DNA from: Citricoccus sp. K5
Lineage (GTDB): Bacteria > Actinomycetota > Actinomycetes > Actinomycetales > Micrococcaceae
Assembly (NCBI RefSeq): GCF_902506195.1
Contig: NZ_LR732817.1
Location: 637,147-701,146 of the forward strand
DNA length: 64,000 bases
Reading direction: 5' to 3'
The notes below the pieces were generated by a model. The model saw only the letters and a program-made list of their open reading frames with translations. It had not been told where the DNA came from and made no database searches. A program made the translations under genes and the position numbers. Of the stretch, positions 55,064 to 63,017 are shown in pieces; position 1 is the first letter of the stretch, and each line of letters begins with the position of its first letter.

Positions 55064-56396
55064 ACACGGTCCTGAGCTAAGTCATGAACACGGCCACGGC
55101 CACGGACTGCCGGCGGGGCCCGGTGCCGACGAGGCGCTGACCGGGACGGGTGGGTCAGGCCGCCGGCGGGTGGTCATCGCCCTTGCGGCGATCCTCGGCC
55201 CGCTCACCGTGGTGCTGATCGCGGCCATGATCGCCCTCTGGCCGTCCGGGTCCCACCAGGAACTCTCCCTGGCCGACCCCTACGGGACCTCGCAGGGCAT
55301 CACCATGGTCACGGGCACCGTCACCGGGCTTCAGCCCCGGGACTGTGGCCCGGAGGCCGGGACTCTGGAGACTCCCACCGGCGGGATGGCCGGGGACCCC
55401 TCGGCCGCGCAGGTGGCGTGCGTGGATGCCGTGGTGGATCCGGACGGTGGCGGTACCGACAGCGCGGTGGTGCCCATTCCGACGTCGATCAGTGCCTCCA
55501 TGGACGTGGAGGTGGGGGACCGGCTCAAGGCCCTGGACCTCAGCGCGCTGCCGGGCGGGGACACCGGCGCCGGGGAGTCGGACTACGTGTTCGTGGACTT
55601 CGAGCGGACCGTCCCTGTGGTGGTGCTGGCCCTGCTGTATGCCCTGGTGGTGGTGGCCGTGGCCCGTTGGCGGGGTCTGCGGGCCATCGTGGGTCTCGGA
55701 CTGGCCTTCACGGTGCTGTTCGGCTTCATGTTCCCGGCACTGCTGGAGGGCGGTCCGCCGCTGTGGATTGGGTTGGTCGGGTGCTGCCTGATCATGCTCG
55801 TGGTGCTGTACTTCGCGCACGGGTTCTCGCTGCGGACCACCACCGCGTTGCTGGGGACCCTGATCGGCCTGGCCCTCACCGCCGTGCTGGCGTTGTGGGG
55901 GACGGATGCGGCGTATCTCACCGGCCTCGGGGACGAGTACTCCTACATCCTGGCCACCGTGGCCCCCGAGGTGCGGCTGTCCGGGATCGTGCTGTGCGGG
56001 CTGCTCGTGGCCGGGCTCGGGGTGCTCAACGACGTCACGATCACCCAGGCCTCCGCCGTCTGGGAGCTGCAGGCCGCGAACCCCGCGGTGTCCAAGCGGG
56101 AGCTGTTCGCCTCCGGGATGCGCATCGGCCGAGACCACATTGCCTCCACCGTGTACACGATCGCCTTCGCCTACGCCGGAGCGGCCCTGCCCGTGCTGAT
56201 GGTGGTCTCCCTCTACGACCGCAGCCTCTGGGACACCCTGATGTCCGGCGAGCTCGTCGAGGAGATCGTGCGGATCCTCGTCGGCTCGATCGGGCTGGTG
56301 CTGGCGATACCGATCACCACCGGCATCGCGGTGGCGGTGGCGAAATCCGTCGCGGCGCCGGTCTCCCAGGCTCCCACCTCTAAGGTGGATTCATGA
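55044..56396 (+). CDS. YibE/F-family membrane protein
   Basis: 450 residues with about nine membrane helices, PF07907 type: FVDFERTVPVVVLALLYALV, LRAIVGLGLAFTVLFGFMFPA, AVLALWGTDAAYLTGLGDEYSY, GLGVLNDVTITQASAVWEL and GRDHIASTVYTIAFAYAGAALP are typical. The N-terminus is His-rich (HEHGHGHG), and an extracytoplasmic domain of about 120 residues follows the first helix. Function is not established. Start may be ATG 55044 or ATG 55053, both inside the end of the acetyltransferase gene. Confidence 0.85.
   Translation: MCPMPPEHGPELSHEHGHGHGLPAGPGADEALTGTGGSGRRRVVIALAAILGPLTVVLIAAMIALWPSGSHQELSLADPYGTSQGITMVTGTVTGLQPRDCGPEAGTLETPTGGMAGDPSAAQVACVDAVVDPDGGGTDSAVVPIPTSISASMDVEVGDRLKALDLSALPGGDTGAGESDYVFVDFERTVPVVVLALLYALVVVAVARWRGLRAIVGLGLAFTVLFGFMFPALLEGGPPLWIGLVGCCLIMLVVLYFAHGFSLRTTTALLGTLIGLALTAVLALWGTDAAYLTGLGDEYSYILATVAPEVRLSGIVLCGLLVAGLGVLNDVTITQASAVWELQAANPAVSKRELFASGMRIGRDHIASTVYTIAFAYAGAALPVLMVVSLYDRSLWDTLMSGELVEEIVRILVGSIGLVLAIPITTGIAVAVAKSVAAPVSQAPTSKVDS
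56381..56386 (+). promoter_or_regulatory. Leaderless promoter of the isochorismatase-family gene
   Basis: TAAGGT within the last codons of the YibE/F gene, 6 bases before ATG 56393. Confidence 0.5.
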
Positions 56397-56962
56397 CCGA
56401 GCTATCGACCGCCGTGGTCTTCATCGACCTGCAGGAGGGGTTCTTCGAGGATCCCTCCTCACGGGACAACCGTGAACTGATGGTGGCGGAGTCCAACCGA
56501 CTGGCAGGACGTGCCCGCCAGGCCGGCATTCCCGTCTTCGTGGTCAGCACCGTGCACGCGCGGGACAAGTCGACCTGGACGCTGAAGATGCTCGAGGACG
56601 ATCAGGGCTTCAACTTCCCCGGCACGCCCCAGGTCCGGCTGCTGGACGGACTGGACCTGGAACCGGCCACACACCTGGAGAAGATCCGGGACAGCGCCTT
56701 CCATGGGACCTCCCTGGCCCAGCGACTGCGGACCGTCGGCGCGCAGACCATCATCCTGGCCGGGGTGGCGGCCGAATCGTGCATCGCGGCGACCGGACGT
56801 GACGCCTTCGCCCACGACTTCCGCGTGGTCTACGCCCGCCAGGCCATCGCCTCGTCAGTGGCGGAGACAGGATGGCCCCTGCTGGAAGGACTCTGCGACA
56901 CCTTGCGCCAGCAGATCCTCAACCGTCCGGACCTGGAGCGGTTGCTCACGGCGGATAGCTGA
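56393..56962 (+). CDS. Isochorismatase-family cysteine hydrolase
   Basis: 189 residues. The catalytic triad is complete: D12 (VVFIDLQEGFF), K97 (HLEKIRDSAFHGT) and C130 (AGVAAESCIAATGRDAF). Members hydrolyse amides such as nicotinamide, or isochorismate; the acceptor here is unclear. The ATG overlaps the YibE/F stop by 4 bases, yet the gene also has a well-placed leaderless -10 box. Confidence 0.88.
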   Translation: MTELSTAVVFIDLQEGFFEDPSSRDNRELMVAESNRLAGRARQAGIPVFVVSTVHARDKSTWTLKMLEDDQGFNFPGTPQVRLLDGLDLEPATHLEKIRDSAFHGTSLAQRLRTVGAQTIILAGVAAESCIAATGRDAFAHDFRVVYARQAIASSVAETGWPLLEGLCDTLRQQILNRPDLERLLTADS

Positions 56963-56976
56963 GCCCGGAGCGGAAG

Positions 56977-58155
56977 CTATCGCCGGTAGGTGCTGGGCCA
57001 GCCGCTCCGCAGCCGCCGGACGAGCCCGTCGGGCTGCCGCTGCAGCCGGCCGGTCACCAGTCCCTCCTGCAGGCCCTCGCTCAGCAACTGCCGGATCTTC
57101 GGGGCAGAGGTCGGTAGGAAGGCTCCGTGGGGGACGGCGCCGTTGATGGTGCGCTGTACGCCCTCGGGCAGACTCTTCAGCCCGCGGGCGATGCCGTCGT
57201 TGAGGCTCTGGGTGAGACCGGACGTGAATCCGGCGGTCAGGGCCAGGTGCTGCTGGGCCAGTTCGAGCAGTTCCTCGTCCGGCATTCCCCGGTCCGCGGG
57301 CAGCAGGACCCACAGGGCGTTGGCGACCTCCACCGGGGGGATGTCCTGGATGCTGACGTCCGCGTCACGGCCGAAGGTGCGGTAGACGCCCCAGTGCTCG
57401 ACCACTGTGGAGCCGGGCCACAGGAAGCCGTGGCGGTCGGCGGTGTACCGGCGGGTCTGGATCAGCTGGTCAAGGGCCTTCTGGGCACGGTGGGCGTGGC
57501 CGGCACCCGTGCTCCGTTCTCGCAAGGCCTTGAGGGCCGTGTCCCGGCGGAGGGGGTAGGTGGCATCGAGGAACTCCTTCACGGACCGCGTGGCGCTGGC
57601 CTGCTCGAGCGAGCCCAGGCGGGGGAGCATGGCGGACCGTCCCCACCGGGGATCCAGGAGGAACTGAGGATGGGGGACCTGCAGCGTTCCGGGGCGGGTC
57701 CAGCCCACGGACCGCACGGCGCGGTCGGTGTCCCGGTAGGCGTCCTCCAGTCGTTCGACGAGCAGTTCGAACTCCTGCAGGTCCTGCTCGGTGGGATTCA
57801 GGCCCGACGCCGGATCCCGGCTCCCGCTGCCGAGCTCTCGTCCGGCGCGGCCCGGCGCCCGGGAGACCGATCGCTCCAGCTCGGCCCTATCCTTCTGAGC
57901 GCGCTTGAGCGTCCCGGAGAAGCCGCGGACCACGGGGCTCGAACGATCCAGCCAGCCGGGGGCCGCCAGCGCGTCGTCCGGGCTGCGCTCGTAGCGGTCA
58001 GCGTCCAGGGTCACCTGGTTGAAGCGGCTCTCCAGGGCACGCCACCGGTCCTGCCTCACTGTCAGCATGCGGCGCTGGATGGCGGCCACTCCGGCCCACC
58101 CGCCGAGCCCGACCACCACGGCCAGCACGAGGAGCAAGACAACCCAGAGATCCAT
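56977..58155 (-). CDS. Membrane-anchored protein, not recognised
   Basis: 392 residues. One N-terminal membrane helix (WVVLLLVLAVVVGLGGWAGV) is followed by a charged, mostly helical region with coiled-coil potential (about 25-180) and a mixed C-terminal region (LPEGVQRTINGAVPHGAFLP near the end). I know no family for it. The C-terminal part has a plausible membrane-adjacent amphipathic helix (GFTSGLTQSLNDGIARGLKS). ATG 58155 is leaderless, behind TAACTT. It probably sits with its body in the cytoplasm, but orientation is uncertain. Confidence 0.7.
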   Translation of the reverse strand: MDLWVVLLLVLAVVVGLGGWAGVAAIQRRMLTVRQDRWRALESRFNQVTLDADRYERSPDDALAAPGWLDRSSPVVRGFSGTLKRAQKDRAELERSVSRAPGRAGRELGSGSRDPASGLNPTEQDLQEFELLVERLEDAYRDTDRAVRSVGWTRPGTLQVPHPQFLLDPRWGRSAMLPRLGSLEQASATRSVKEFLDATYPLRRDTALKALRERSTGAGHAHRAQKALDQLIQTRRYTADRHGFLWPGSTVVEHWGVYRTFGRDADVSIQDIPPVEVANALWVLLPADRGMPDEELLELAQQHLALTAGFTSGLTQSLNDGIARGLKSLPEGVQRTINGAVPHGAFLPTSAPKIRQLLSEGLQEGLVTGRLQRQPDGLVRRLRSGWPSTYRR

Positions 58156-58161
58156 GCTTAA

Positions 58162-58167
58162 AAGTTA
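58162..58167 (-). promoter_or_regulatory. Leaderless promoter of the unrecognised membrane-anchored gene
   Basis: TAACTT on the minus strand, 6 bases before ATG 58155, in the 14-base gap after the LLM gene. Confidence 0.5.
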
Positions 58168-58169
58168 CT

Positions 58170-59189
58170 TCACTTCCAGCCCAGGGCCTGCGCCACCTCG
58201 GCCCACTGCGTGAACAGGTGCGCGTTGTACTCCACGCCCAGCTGGTTCGGGTTGGCCATCAGCACGTAGTCGGCCGACTGAACGGCCTCGTCGGCGCGCA
58301 AGAGCTCCACCACCTCGTCGAAGGTGCCGGAGTACGTCGGACCGCCACGGGCCTTGCCACCCTCGAGGTGACCGGAGGAGTCCGAACGCTCGCGGCGTCC
58401 GCCGAAGTACATATCGTCCTGCGCGGAGACGATCGGGAACACCGAACGGGTCACCGCCGTCATCCCGCCGGTGGTGTGGCCGGAGGCGGCATAGGCCTGC
58501 CGGTACTGGGCGATCTGGTCAGCCTGCTGGACGTGGAACGGCCGGCCGTCGTCCTGCAGCAGCAGCGTGGAGGAGAGCAGGTTGTAGCCCTGCTCTCCCG
58601 CCCGGACACCGGAGGTGGTGTTGCCCGAGCCCCACCAGATGCGGTCCACCAGTCCGGGGGACTGCGGCTGGATGGCCAGCTTCTCCTGGCCGGGTTGCGC
58701 CCAGCCGGAATCCGGATCGGCGTGCGCCACGAGCCCGCCCGAGATGGCATCCCGGAAGCGCTCACCTCGGGCCTGGGCCAGCTCGGACCAGGACTGGCCC
58801 GGCTGCAGGTCGTAGCCGAACTGGTGCTGCCCGTCCCGGGCGGCCTCGGGAGAGCCGCGGGAGATGCCCAGCTGGAGCCGGCCGCCGGAGATGAGGTCCG
58901 CCGTCGCCGCCTCCTCGGCCATGTACAAGGGGTTCTCGTACCGCAGGTCGATCACGCCGGTGCCCAGGTCGATGGTCTTCGTGGCCGCTCCCATCGCCGC
59001 CAGCAGTGGGAACGGTGCGGAGAGCATGTTCTGGAAGTGGTGGGACCGGATCCAGGCTCCGTCCAGACCGGCCTCCTCAGCGGCCACCGCCATCTCGATG
59101 GTCTGGCCCAGGGTGGCCCCGGCGTCCGGGGTACGGGATCCGGGCACAGAGCTCCAATGCCCGAAATTCAGGAATCCGATCTTCTTCAT
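58170..59189 (-). CDS. LLM-class flavin-dependent oxidoreductase
   Basis: 339 residues, luciferase-like TIM barrel. IEMAVAAEEAGLDGAWIRSHHF is the first part of the flavin site; AAMGAATKTIDLGTGVIDLRYENPLYMAEEAATADLISGG is the family core, given here as about residues 64-104; GRLQLGISRGSPE follows. It uses FMN or F420 to oxidise an unknown substrate. ATG 59189 is the first start after the divergent dusB promoter. The true enzyme class cannot be narrowed further. Confidence 0.85.
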   Translation of the reverse strand: MKKIGFLNFGHWSSVPGSRTPDAGATLGQTIEMAVAAEEAGLDGAWIRSHHFQNMLSAPFPLLAAMGAATKTIDLGTGVIDLRYENPLYMAEEAATADLISGGRLQLGISRGSPEAARDGQHQFGYDLQPGQSWSELAQARGERFRDAISGGLVAHADPDSGWAQPGQEKLAIQPQSPGLVDRIWWGSGNTTSGVRAGEQGYNLLSSTLLLQDDGRPFHVQQADQIAQYRQAYAASGHTTGGMTAVTRSVFPIVSAQDDMYFGGRRERSDSSGHLEGGKARGGPTYSGTFDEVVELLRADEAVQSADYVLMANPNQLGVEYNAHLFTQWAEVAQALGWK

Positions 59190-59288
59190 GACTGCAAGAA
59201 CATCACGGTGACCGGGGTTCTTCCAGCGTTGGCCTGTGGCGTTGGCCTCCACCGGTGGAGGGCGCCAGCGGGAGGCGGCCCGTTCTGG

Positions 59289-59294
59289 GATAAT
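59289..59294 (+). promoter_or_regulatory. Leaderless promoter of dusB
   Basis: GATAAT, 7 bases before ATG 59302. ATG 59293 lies in frame within the box itself and is less likely. Confidence 0.5.
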
Positions 59295-59301
59295 GAGTGG
59301 A

Positions 59302-60510
59302 ATGACTGCCGTGACCGACGCTTCCCAGCGCACCGAAGCCGCGGCCCAGACCCCAGGGCGCTTGAACCTTCCCGCCCTGCAGCTGGGCCCGCTGATCGTC
59401 GAGACCCCCGTGGTGCTGGCCCCCATGGCCGGCATCACCAACAACGCCTTCCGCCGGCTCTGCCGTGAATACGGCGGCGGACTGTACGTCTCCGAGATGG
59501 TGACCGCCCGGGCGCTGGTGGAGCGCCGGGCAGAGTCACTGCGGATCATCCACCATGATCCGGATGAGACCCCGCGCTCCGTCCAGCTCTACTCCGTGGA
59601 CCCGGTCACCACCGGCCAGGCCGTGCGGATGCTCGTGGAGGAGGACCGCGCGGACCACATCGACCTGAACTTCGGCTGCCCCGTCCCCAAGGTCACCAAG
59701 CGCGGCGGCGGCTCCGCCCTGCCCTGGAAGTCGGAGCTCTTCGCGTCCATCATCGGCGCAGCCGTGCGGGAGGCCTCCAAGAAGGACATCCCGGTCACCG
59801 TCAAGATGCGCCGCGGCATCGACGAGGACCACCTGACCTACCTCGACGCCGGCCGCACCGCCCGGTCCCTGGGCGTCGCCGCCGTGGCCCTGCACGGGCG
59901 CACCATGGAACAGCACTACTCAGGCCAGGCTGACTGGGACTCCATCGCCCGGTTGCGGGAGGCCCTGCCGGACATCCCGGTCCTCGGCAACGGGGACATC
60001 TGGAGTGCCGAGGACGCCATCGCGATGGTGCGGCAGACCGGGGTGGACGGGGTCGTCGTCGGCCGCGGCTGCCAGGGCCGCCCGTGGCTCTTCGGGGACC
60101 TGCAGAACGCCTTCGAGGGGTCGGACGAGCGTTTCCGCCCGGGGCTGGCGAAGGTCGCCGACACCTTCTACCGCCATGCGGAGCTGCTGGTGGATACCTT
60201 CGGCGGGGACGAGGGCAAGGCCCTGAGGGACGTCCGCAAGCACGTGGCGTGGTACTTCAAGGGCTACCAGGTGGGCGGGGAGCTGCGGGCACGGCTCGCC
60301 CAGGTCCCGGACCTGGCCACCTTGCGCGAGCTGCTGGACGAACTCGATCCGCACGCCCCGTACCCCGGGCCCGACGCCGAGGGGCCGCGGGGCCGCGCCG
60401 GTTCGCCCAAGCGCCCCCATCTCCCGGAAGGCTGGCTGGACTCCCGGGAGCTCAACGCCGAGCAGAAGTCGCTCATCCAGGCGGCCGAGCTGGACGTCTC
60501 CGGTGGCTGA
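59302..60510 (+). CDS. dusB: tRNA-dihydrouridine synthase
   Basis: 402 residues, FMN-dependent TIM barrel that reduces uridine in tRNA. APMAGITNNAFRRLCREYGGG, NFGCPVPKVTKRGGGSAL (catalytic Cys), VKMRRGIDED, ALHGRTMEQHYSG and VVGRGCQGRPWLF are the family motifs in order. The C-terminal part is a helical tRNA-binding domain (RKHVAWYFKGYQVGGELR) and a Pro/Gly-rich tail. The stop overlaps the start of dgt by 8 bases, so the two are coupled. Confidence 0.93.
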   Translation: MTAVTDASQRTEAAAQTPGRLNLPALQLGPLIVETPVVLAPMAGITNNAFRRLCREYGGGLYVSEMVTARALVERRAESLRIIHHDPDETPRSVQLYSVDPVTTGQAVRMLVEEDRADHIDLNFGCPVPKVTKRGGGSALPWKSELFASIIGAAVREASKKDIPVTVKMRRGIDEDHLTYLDAGRTARSLGVAAVALHGRTMEQHYSGQADWDSIARLREALPDIPVLGNGDIWSAEDAIAMVRQTGVDGVVVGRGCQGRPWLFGDLQNAFEGSDERFRPGLAKVADTFYRHAELLVDTFGGDEGKALRDVRKHVAWYFKGYQVGGELRARLAQVPDLATLRELLDELDPHAPYPGPDAEGPRGRAGSPKRPHLPEGWLDSRELNAEQKSLIQAAELDVSGG

Positions 60511-61882
60511 GCCGGCGTCGTTCCCGGTGCCTGCCCGGCGGATCCGGCACCATCAGGCGGTGCTCTTCGGCGCCGAAGGCCGGCCGCCCTACGCGGGCCG
60601 TCCGATGGAGCTGCCCGGATACGCGCCGCAGGACCGGGAGCGCTGGCTGCCGGAGCCACCCAAGAGCTCCTACCGCTCGGACTTCGAACGGGACCGGGCC
60701 CGGATCCTGCACTCCTCCGCCCTGCGCCGGCTGGGGGCCAAGACCCAGGTGGTCGCCCCGGACGAGGACGATTTCGCCCGCACCCGGCTGACCCACTCCC
60801 TCGAGGTCGCCCAGGTGGGCCGCGAACTCGGGCGGTCACTGGGCTGTGACCCGGACGTGGTGGACGCCGCATGCCTGTCCCACGACCTGGGACACCCACC
60901 GTTCGGGCACAACGGGGAGAAGGCCCTGGACGCGCTGAGCCAGGACATCGGCGGGTTCGAGGGCAACGCCCAGACCCTGCGGCTGCTCGCCCGGCTGGAG
61001 ACCAAGAAGTTCTTCGAGGACGGCCGCTCCGCCGGACTCAACCTCACCCGCGCGTCCCTCGATGCCTCCTGCAAGTACCCGTGGACCAGGGACGAGGCGC
61101 CGCTGAAGTCTGATGGCGAGCCCACCCGCAAGTTCGGCGTCTACAGGGACGACCTGCCCGTGTTCGAGTGGTTCCGCCGTGGAGTCTCCGGAACCCGGAA
61201 ATCGATGGAAGCACAGGTCATGGACCTGGCGGATGACATCTCCTACTCGGTGCATGACGTGGAGGACGGGATCGTCAACGGCCAGTTCCAACTGAAGTGG
61301 CTCACCGACCCGGAGCACCGGGCCCTCGTCATCGAGCGCACCCGCCAGTGGTACCTGCCGGACACGGACCCCGCCGCGGTCGAGGCCGCCCTCGACCGGC
61401 TCGAGGCCACGGACGTCTGGGTCACCGAGGCGGACGGCACCCGACGGTCCCGCGCCGCGCTGAAGGACATGACGAGCCAGCTCATCGGCCGGTTCTCCAA
61501 CGCGGCGTTCGACGCGACCCGTGAGGTCTTCGGCAACGAGCCCCTCACCCGCCACGGCGCGGACGTGGTGATCCCCGAGGACACCGACATCGAGATCGCG
61601 ACCATGAAGGGCATCGCCGCCGCCTACGTCATGAGCTCAGACGCCCGCCAGCCGCTCTACGCGCGCCAGCGCGAGATCCTCACCGAACTGGTCGAGCTGT
61701 TCTGGGAGACCGGGGAGAGGTACCTGGACCCGATGTTCGCCGGGGACTGGCGTGAGGCCGCCGACGACCGGGGGCGCCGCCGCGCGGTGATCGACCAGGT
61801 TGCCTCGCTGACGGACTCCACCGCCATCGAATGGCACGCCACCCTGGTCCGTGGCGAGCAGTTCCGCCGCAGCTGGGTCTAG
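60503..61882 (+). CDS. dgt: Deoxyguanosinetriphosphate triphosphohydrolase (HD domain)
   Basis: 459 residues. It hydrolyses dNTPs, typically dGTP, to deoxynucleoside and triphosphate. The HD metal site is H98 (RLTHSLEVAQVG) and H127-D128 (CLSHDLGHPPFGHNGE), with the later Asp in LADDISYSVHDVEDG. The DEAPLKSDGEPTRKFGVY region is typical of the actinobacterial group. GTG 60503 overlaps dusB. The final TAG is shared with the stop of the convergent AlkD-like gene: the four bases CTAG at 61879-61882 encode both stops. Confidence 0.93.
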   Translation: MAEPASFPVPARRIRHHQAVLFGAEGRPPYAGRPMELPGYAPQDRERWLPEPPKSSYRSDFERDRARILHSSALRRLGAKTQVVAPDEDDFARTRLTHSLEVAQVGRELGRSLGCDPDVVDAACLSHDLGHPPFGHNGEKALDALSQDIGGFEGNAQTLRLLARLETKKFFEDGRSAGLNLTRASLDASCKYPWTRDEAPLKSDGEPTRKFGVYRDDLPVFEWFRRGVSGTRKSMEAQVMDLADDISYSVHDVEDGIVNGQFQLKWLTDPEHRALVIERTRQWYLPDTDPAAVEAALDRLEATDVWVTEADGTRRSRAALKDMTSQLIGRFSNAAFDATREVFGNEPLTRHGADVVIPEDTDIEIATMKGIAAAYVMSSDARQPLYARQREILTELVELFWETGERYLDPMFAGDWREAADDRGRRRAVIDQVASLTDSTAIEWHATLVRGEQFRRSWV

Positions 61883-62589
61883 CCGGCCCGCTCCTCGTCG
61901 CGCTTCACGATCTCGGTGATCCAGATCGGAGCGAACGGTGAGGTGCAGTTCGGGGGAGTGGGATAGTCCTTGAGCACCTCGAGGCGCTCGCCGATCGCCA
62001 TGGCCTGCTCCCGCAGCTCCGCATTCTCGATCCCGATCGCGGCCAGGGTGTTGTTCATGGACCACTGCAGGTCCTTGGGGGCGTCCTTCATCCGGACCTC
62101 GATGGTGTTCAGCAGCGCGGACAGGTCCAGGACCTCCGGCTTCTTGTACACCTGGTGGCTGATGAGGTCCCAGCCCGCGGCGGCCACCAGCTGGTCCGGG
62201 TCCTCGGCCCACAGCTCCCGGAGCTCCTCCAGGTGGGGGCTCTTCTTGGCCACGTAGTTGACCAGCCAGTCATGGACCTTGGGAGCGCGTCCCTCGCGGA
62301 TCATCGCGTCCAGCTCTCCGACGCCGAACCTCTTCGGCGAGCAGATCAGCAGGGCGACCAGCCGCGTGGCGGTGTCGCCGGTGGCCCAGAGCTCCAGGGC
62401 GAAGTCGTGCCGGGGTGCGGGCGGGAGCTTCACGGCCTTGGCCACCCCACGCAGCTTGGAGAGATTCACCCCGTGATCGTCGCCGCGTTTCTCGTTCGCG
62501 GCGCGCATCTTCGCGTCCTCGAGAGAGGCCAGTTCAGCCTGCACTGCCTCGACGGTGGGGTGGATCTCAGTCTGAGGGGTGGCGGCCAT
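61879..62589 (-). CDS. AlkD-like DNA alkylation repair (HEAT-repeat) protein
   Basis: 236 residues, all-helical HEAT-like pattern (LRGVAKAVKLPPAPRHDFALELWATG, LVALLICSPKRFGVGELDAMI, VNYVAKKSPHLEELRELWAED, here as spans at about 63-88, 93-113, 126-146). AAGWDLISHQVYKK holds the Trp/Asp region used by AlkD glycosylases to expose alkylated bases. ATG 62589 fits the -10 TACGAT 7 bases upstream; the frame stays open upstream only because it runs into a sirtuin relic. ATG 62598 lies inside the -10 box. Confidence 0.8.
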   Translation of the reverse strand: MAATPQTEIHPTVEAVQAELASLEDAKMRAANEKRGDDHGVNLSKLRGVAKAVKLPPAPRHDFALELWATGDTATRLVALLICSPKRFGVGELDAMIREGRAPKVHDWLVNYVAKKSPHLEELRELWAEDPDQLVAAAGWDLISHQVYKKPEVLDLSALLNTIEVRMKDAPKDLQWSMNNTLAAIGIENAELREQAMAIGERLEVLKDYPTPPNCTSPFAPIWITEIVKRDEERAG

Positions 62590-62596
62590 GGTGACC

Positions 62597-62602
62597 ATCG
62601 TA
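62597..62602 (-). promoter_or_regulatory. Leaderless promoter of the AlkD-like gene
   Basis: TACGAT on the minus strand, 7 bases before ATG 62589. Confidence 0.45.
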
Positions 62603-62631
62603 GGCCCGGACCAGCGCCGGAGGCACCTGCC

Positions 62632-62769
62632 CGGCACCACGGCGCCGGTGCGTTCGTGCGGGCCGTCCACGTTCTGGGTCGCGATGGTGAGCGAGTCGCC
62701 GGAGGCGGCCGACCGCCGCTGCCACGCGGCCACCGCGAGGTGTCCGGAGTTCGGTCCTCCTCGCGGAGG
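62632..62769 (-). pseudogene. Remnant of a sirtuin (SIR2/CobB) gene
   Basis: The minus strand reads GGPNSGHLAVAAWQRR, then SLTIATQNVDGPHERTGA. This is the P-N-x-G-H ... T-Q-N-V-D-G-L-H-x-R-A-G core of sirtuin deacylases with Leu changed to Pro. The Rossmann glycine motif (GAGxS) that should precede it and the zinc-finger/C-terminal parts that should follow are absent. The fragment is fused in frame to the upstream end of the AlkD-like frame. The rest of the 428-base gap (62590-63017) holds nothing recognised apart from the transporter control region. Confidence 0.6.
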
Positions 62770-62901
62770 GTGGGCACGCCGGACCCCGCATCATGAGCTG
62801 GCCAGTTGTCGAGACTCGCCGAGTGGATCGACAGCTGGCGCGGCCGTGATCCCAGATTTCGTGGCCGGCGTCTCGGGGGCCTGTGACCCCCGCGACAAAC
62901 G

Positions 62902-62917
62902 TACGTATACGTAAGGT
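62902..62917 (+). promoter_or_regulatory. Promoter/operator of the aromatic acid transporter
   Basis: A perfect 12-base palindrome TACGTATACGTA (62902-62913) overlaps TAAGGT (62912-62917), a good -10 box. This is where a GntR- or TetR-type repressor would act. Confidence 0.45.
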
Positions 62918-63017
62918 AGAGTGTTCAACGATCGTGTGAGCGCCGTCATGGACCACCATGGCGCAGGACTCAGTCCGGCCGCCCGCGAAACCCCGCCCGT
63001 CTCATCCCGGAGGTCAC

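Noticed and set aside
62579-62914. A 111-codon plus-strand frame in the gap before the aromatic acid transporter
   Set aside because: No domain, no ribosome site, and it runs over the sirtuin relic on the other strand.
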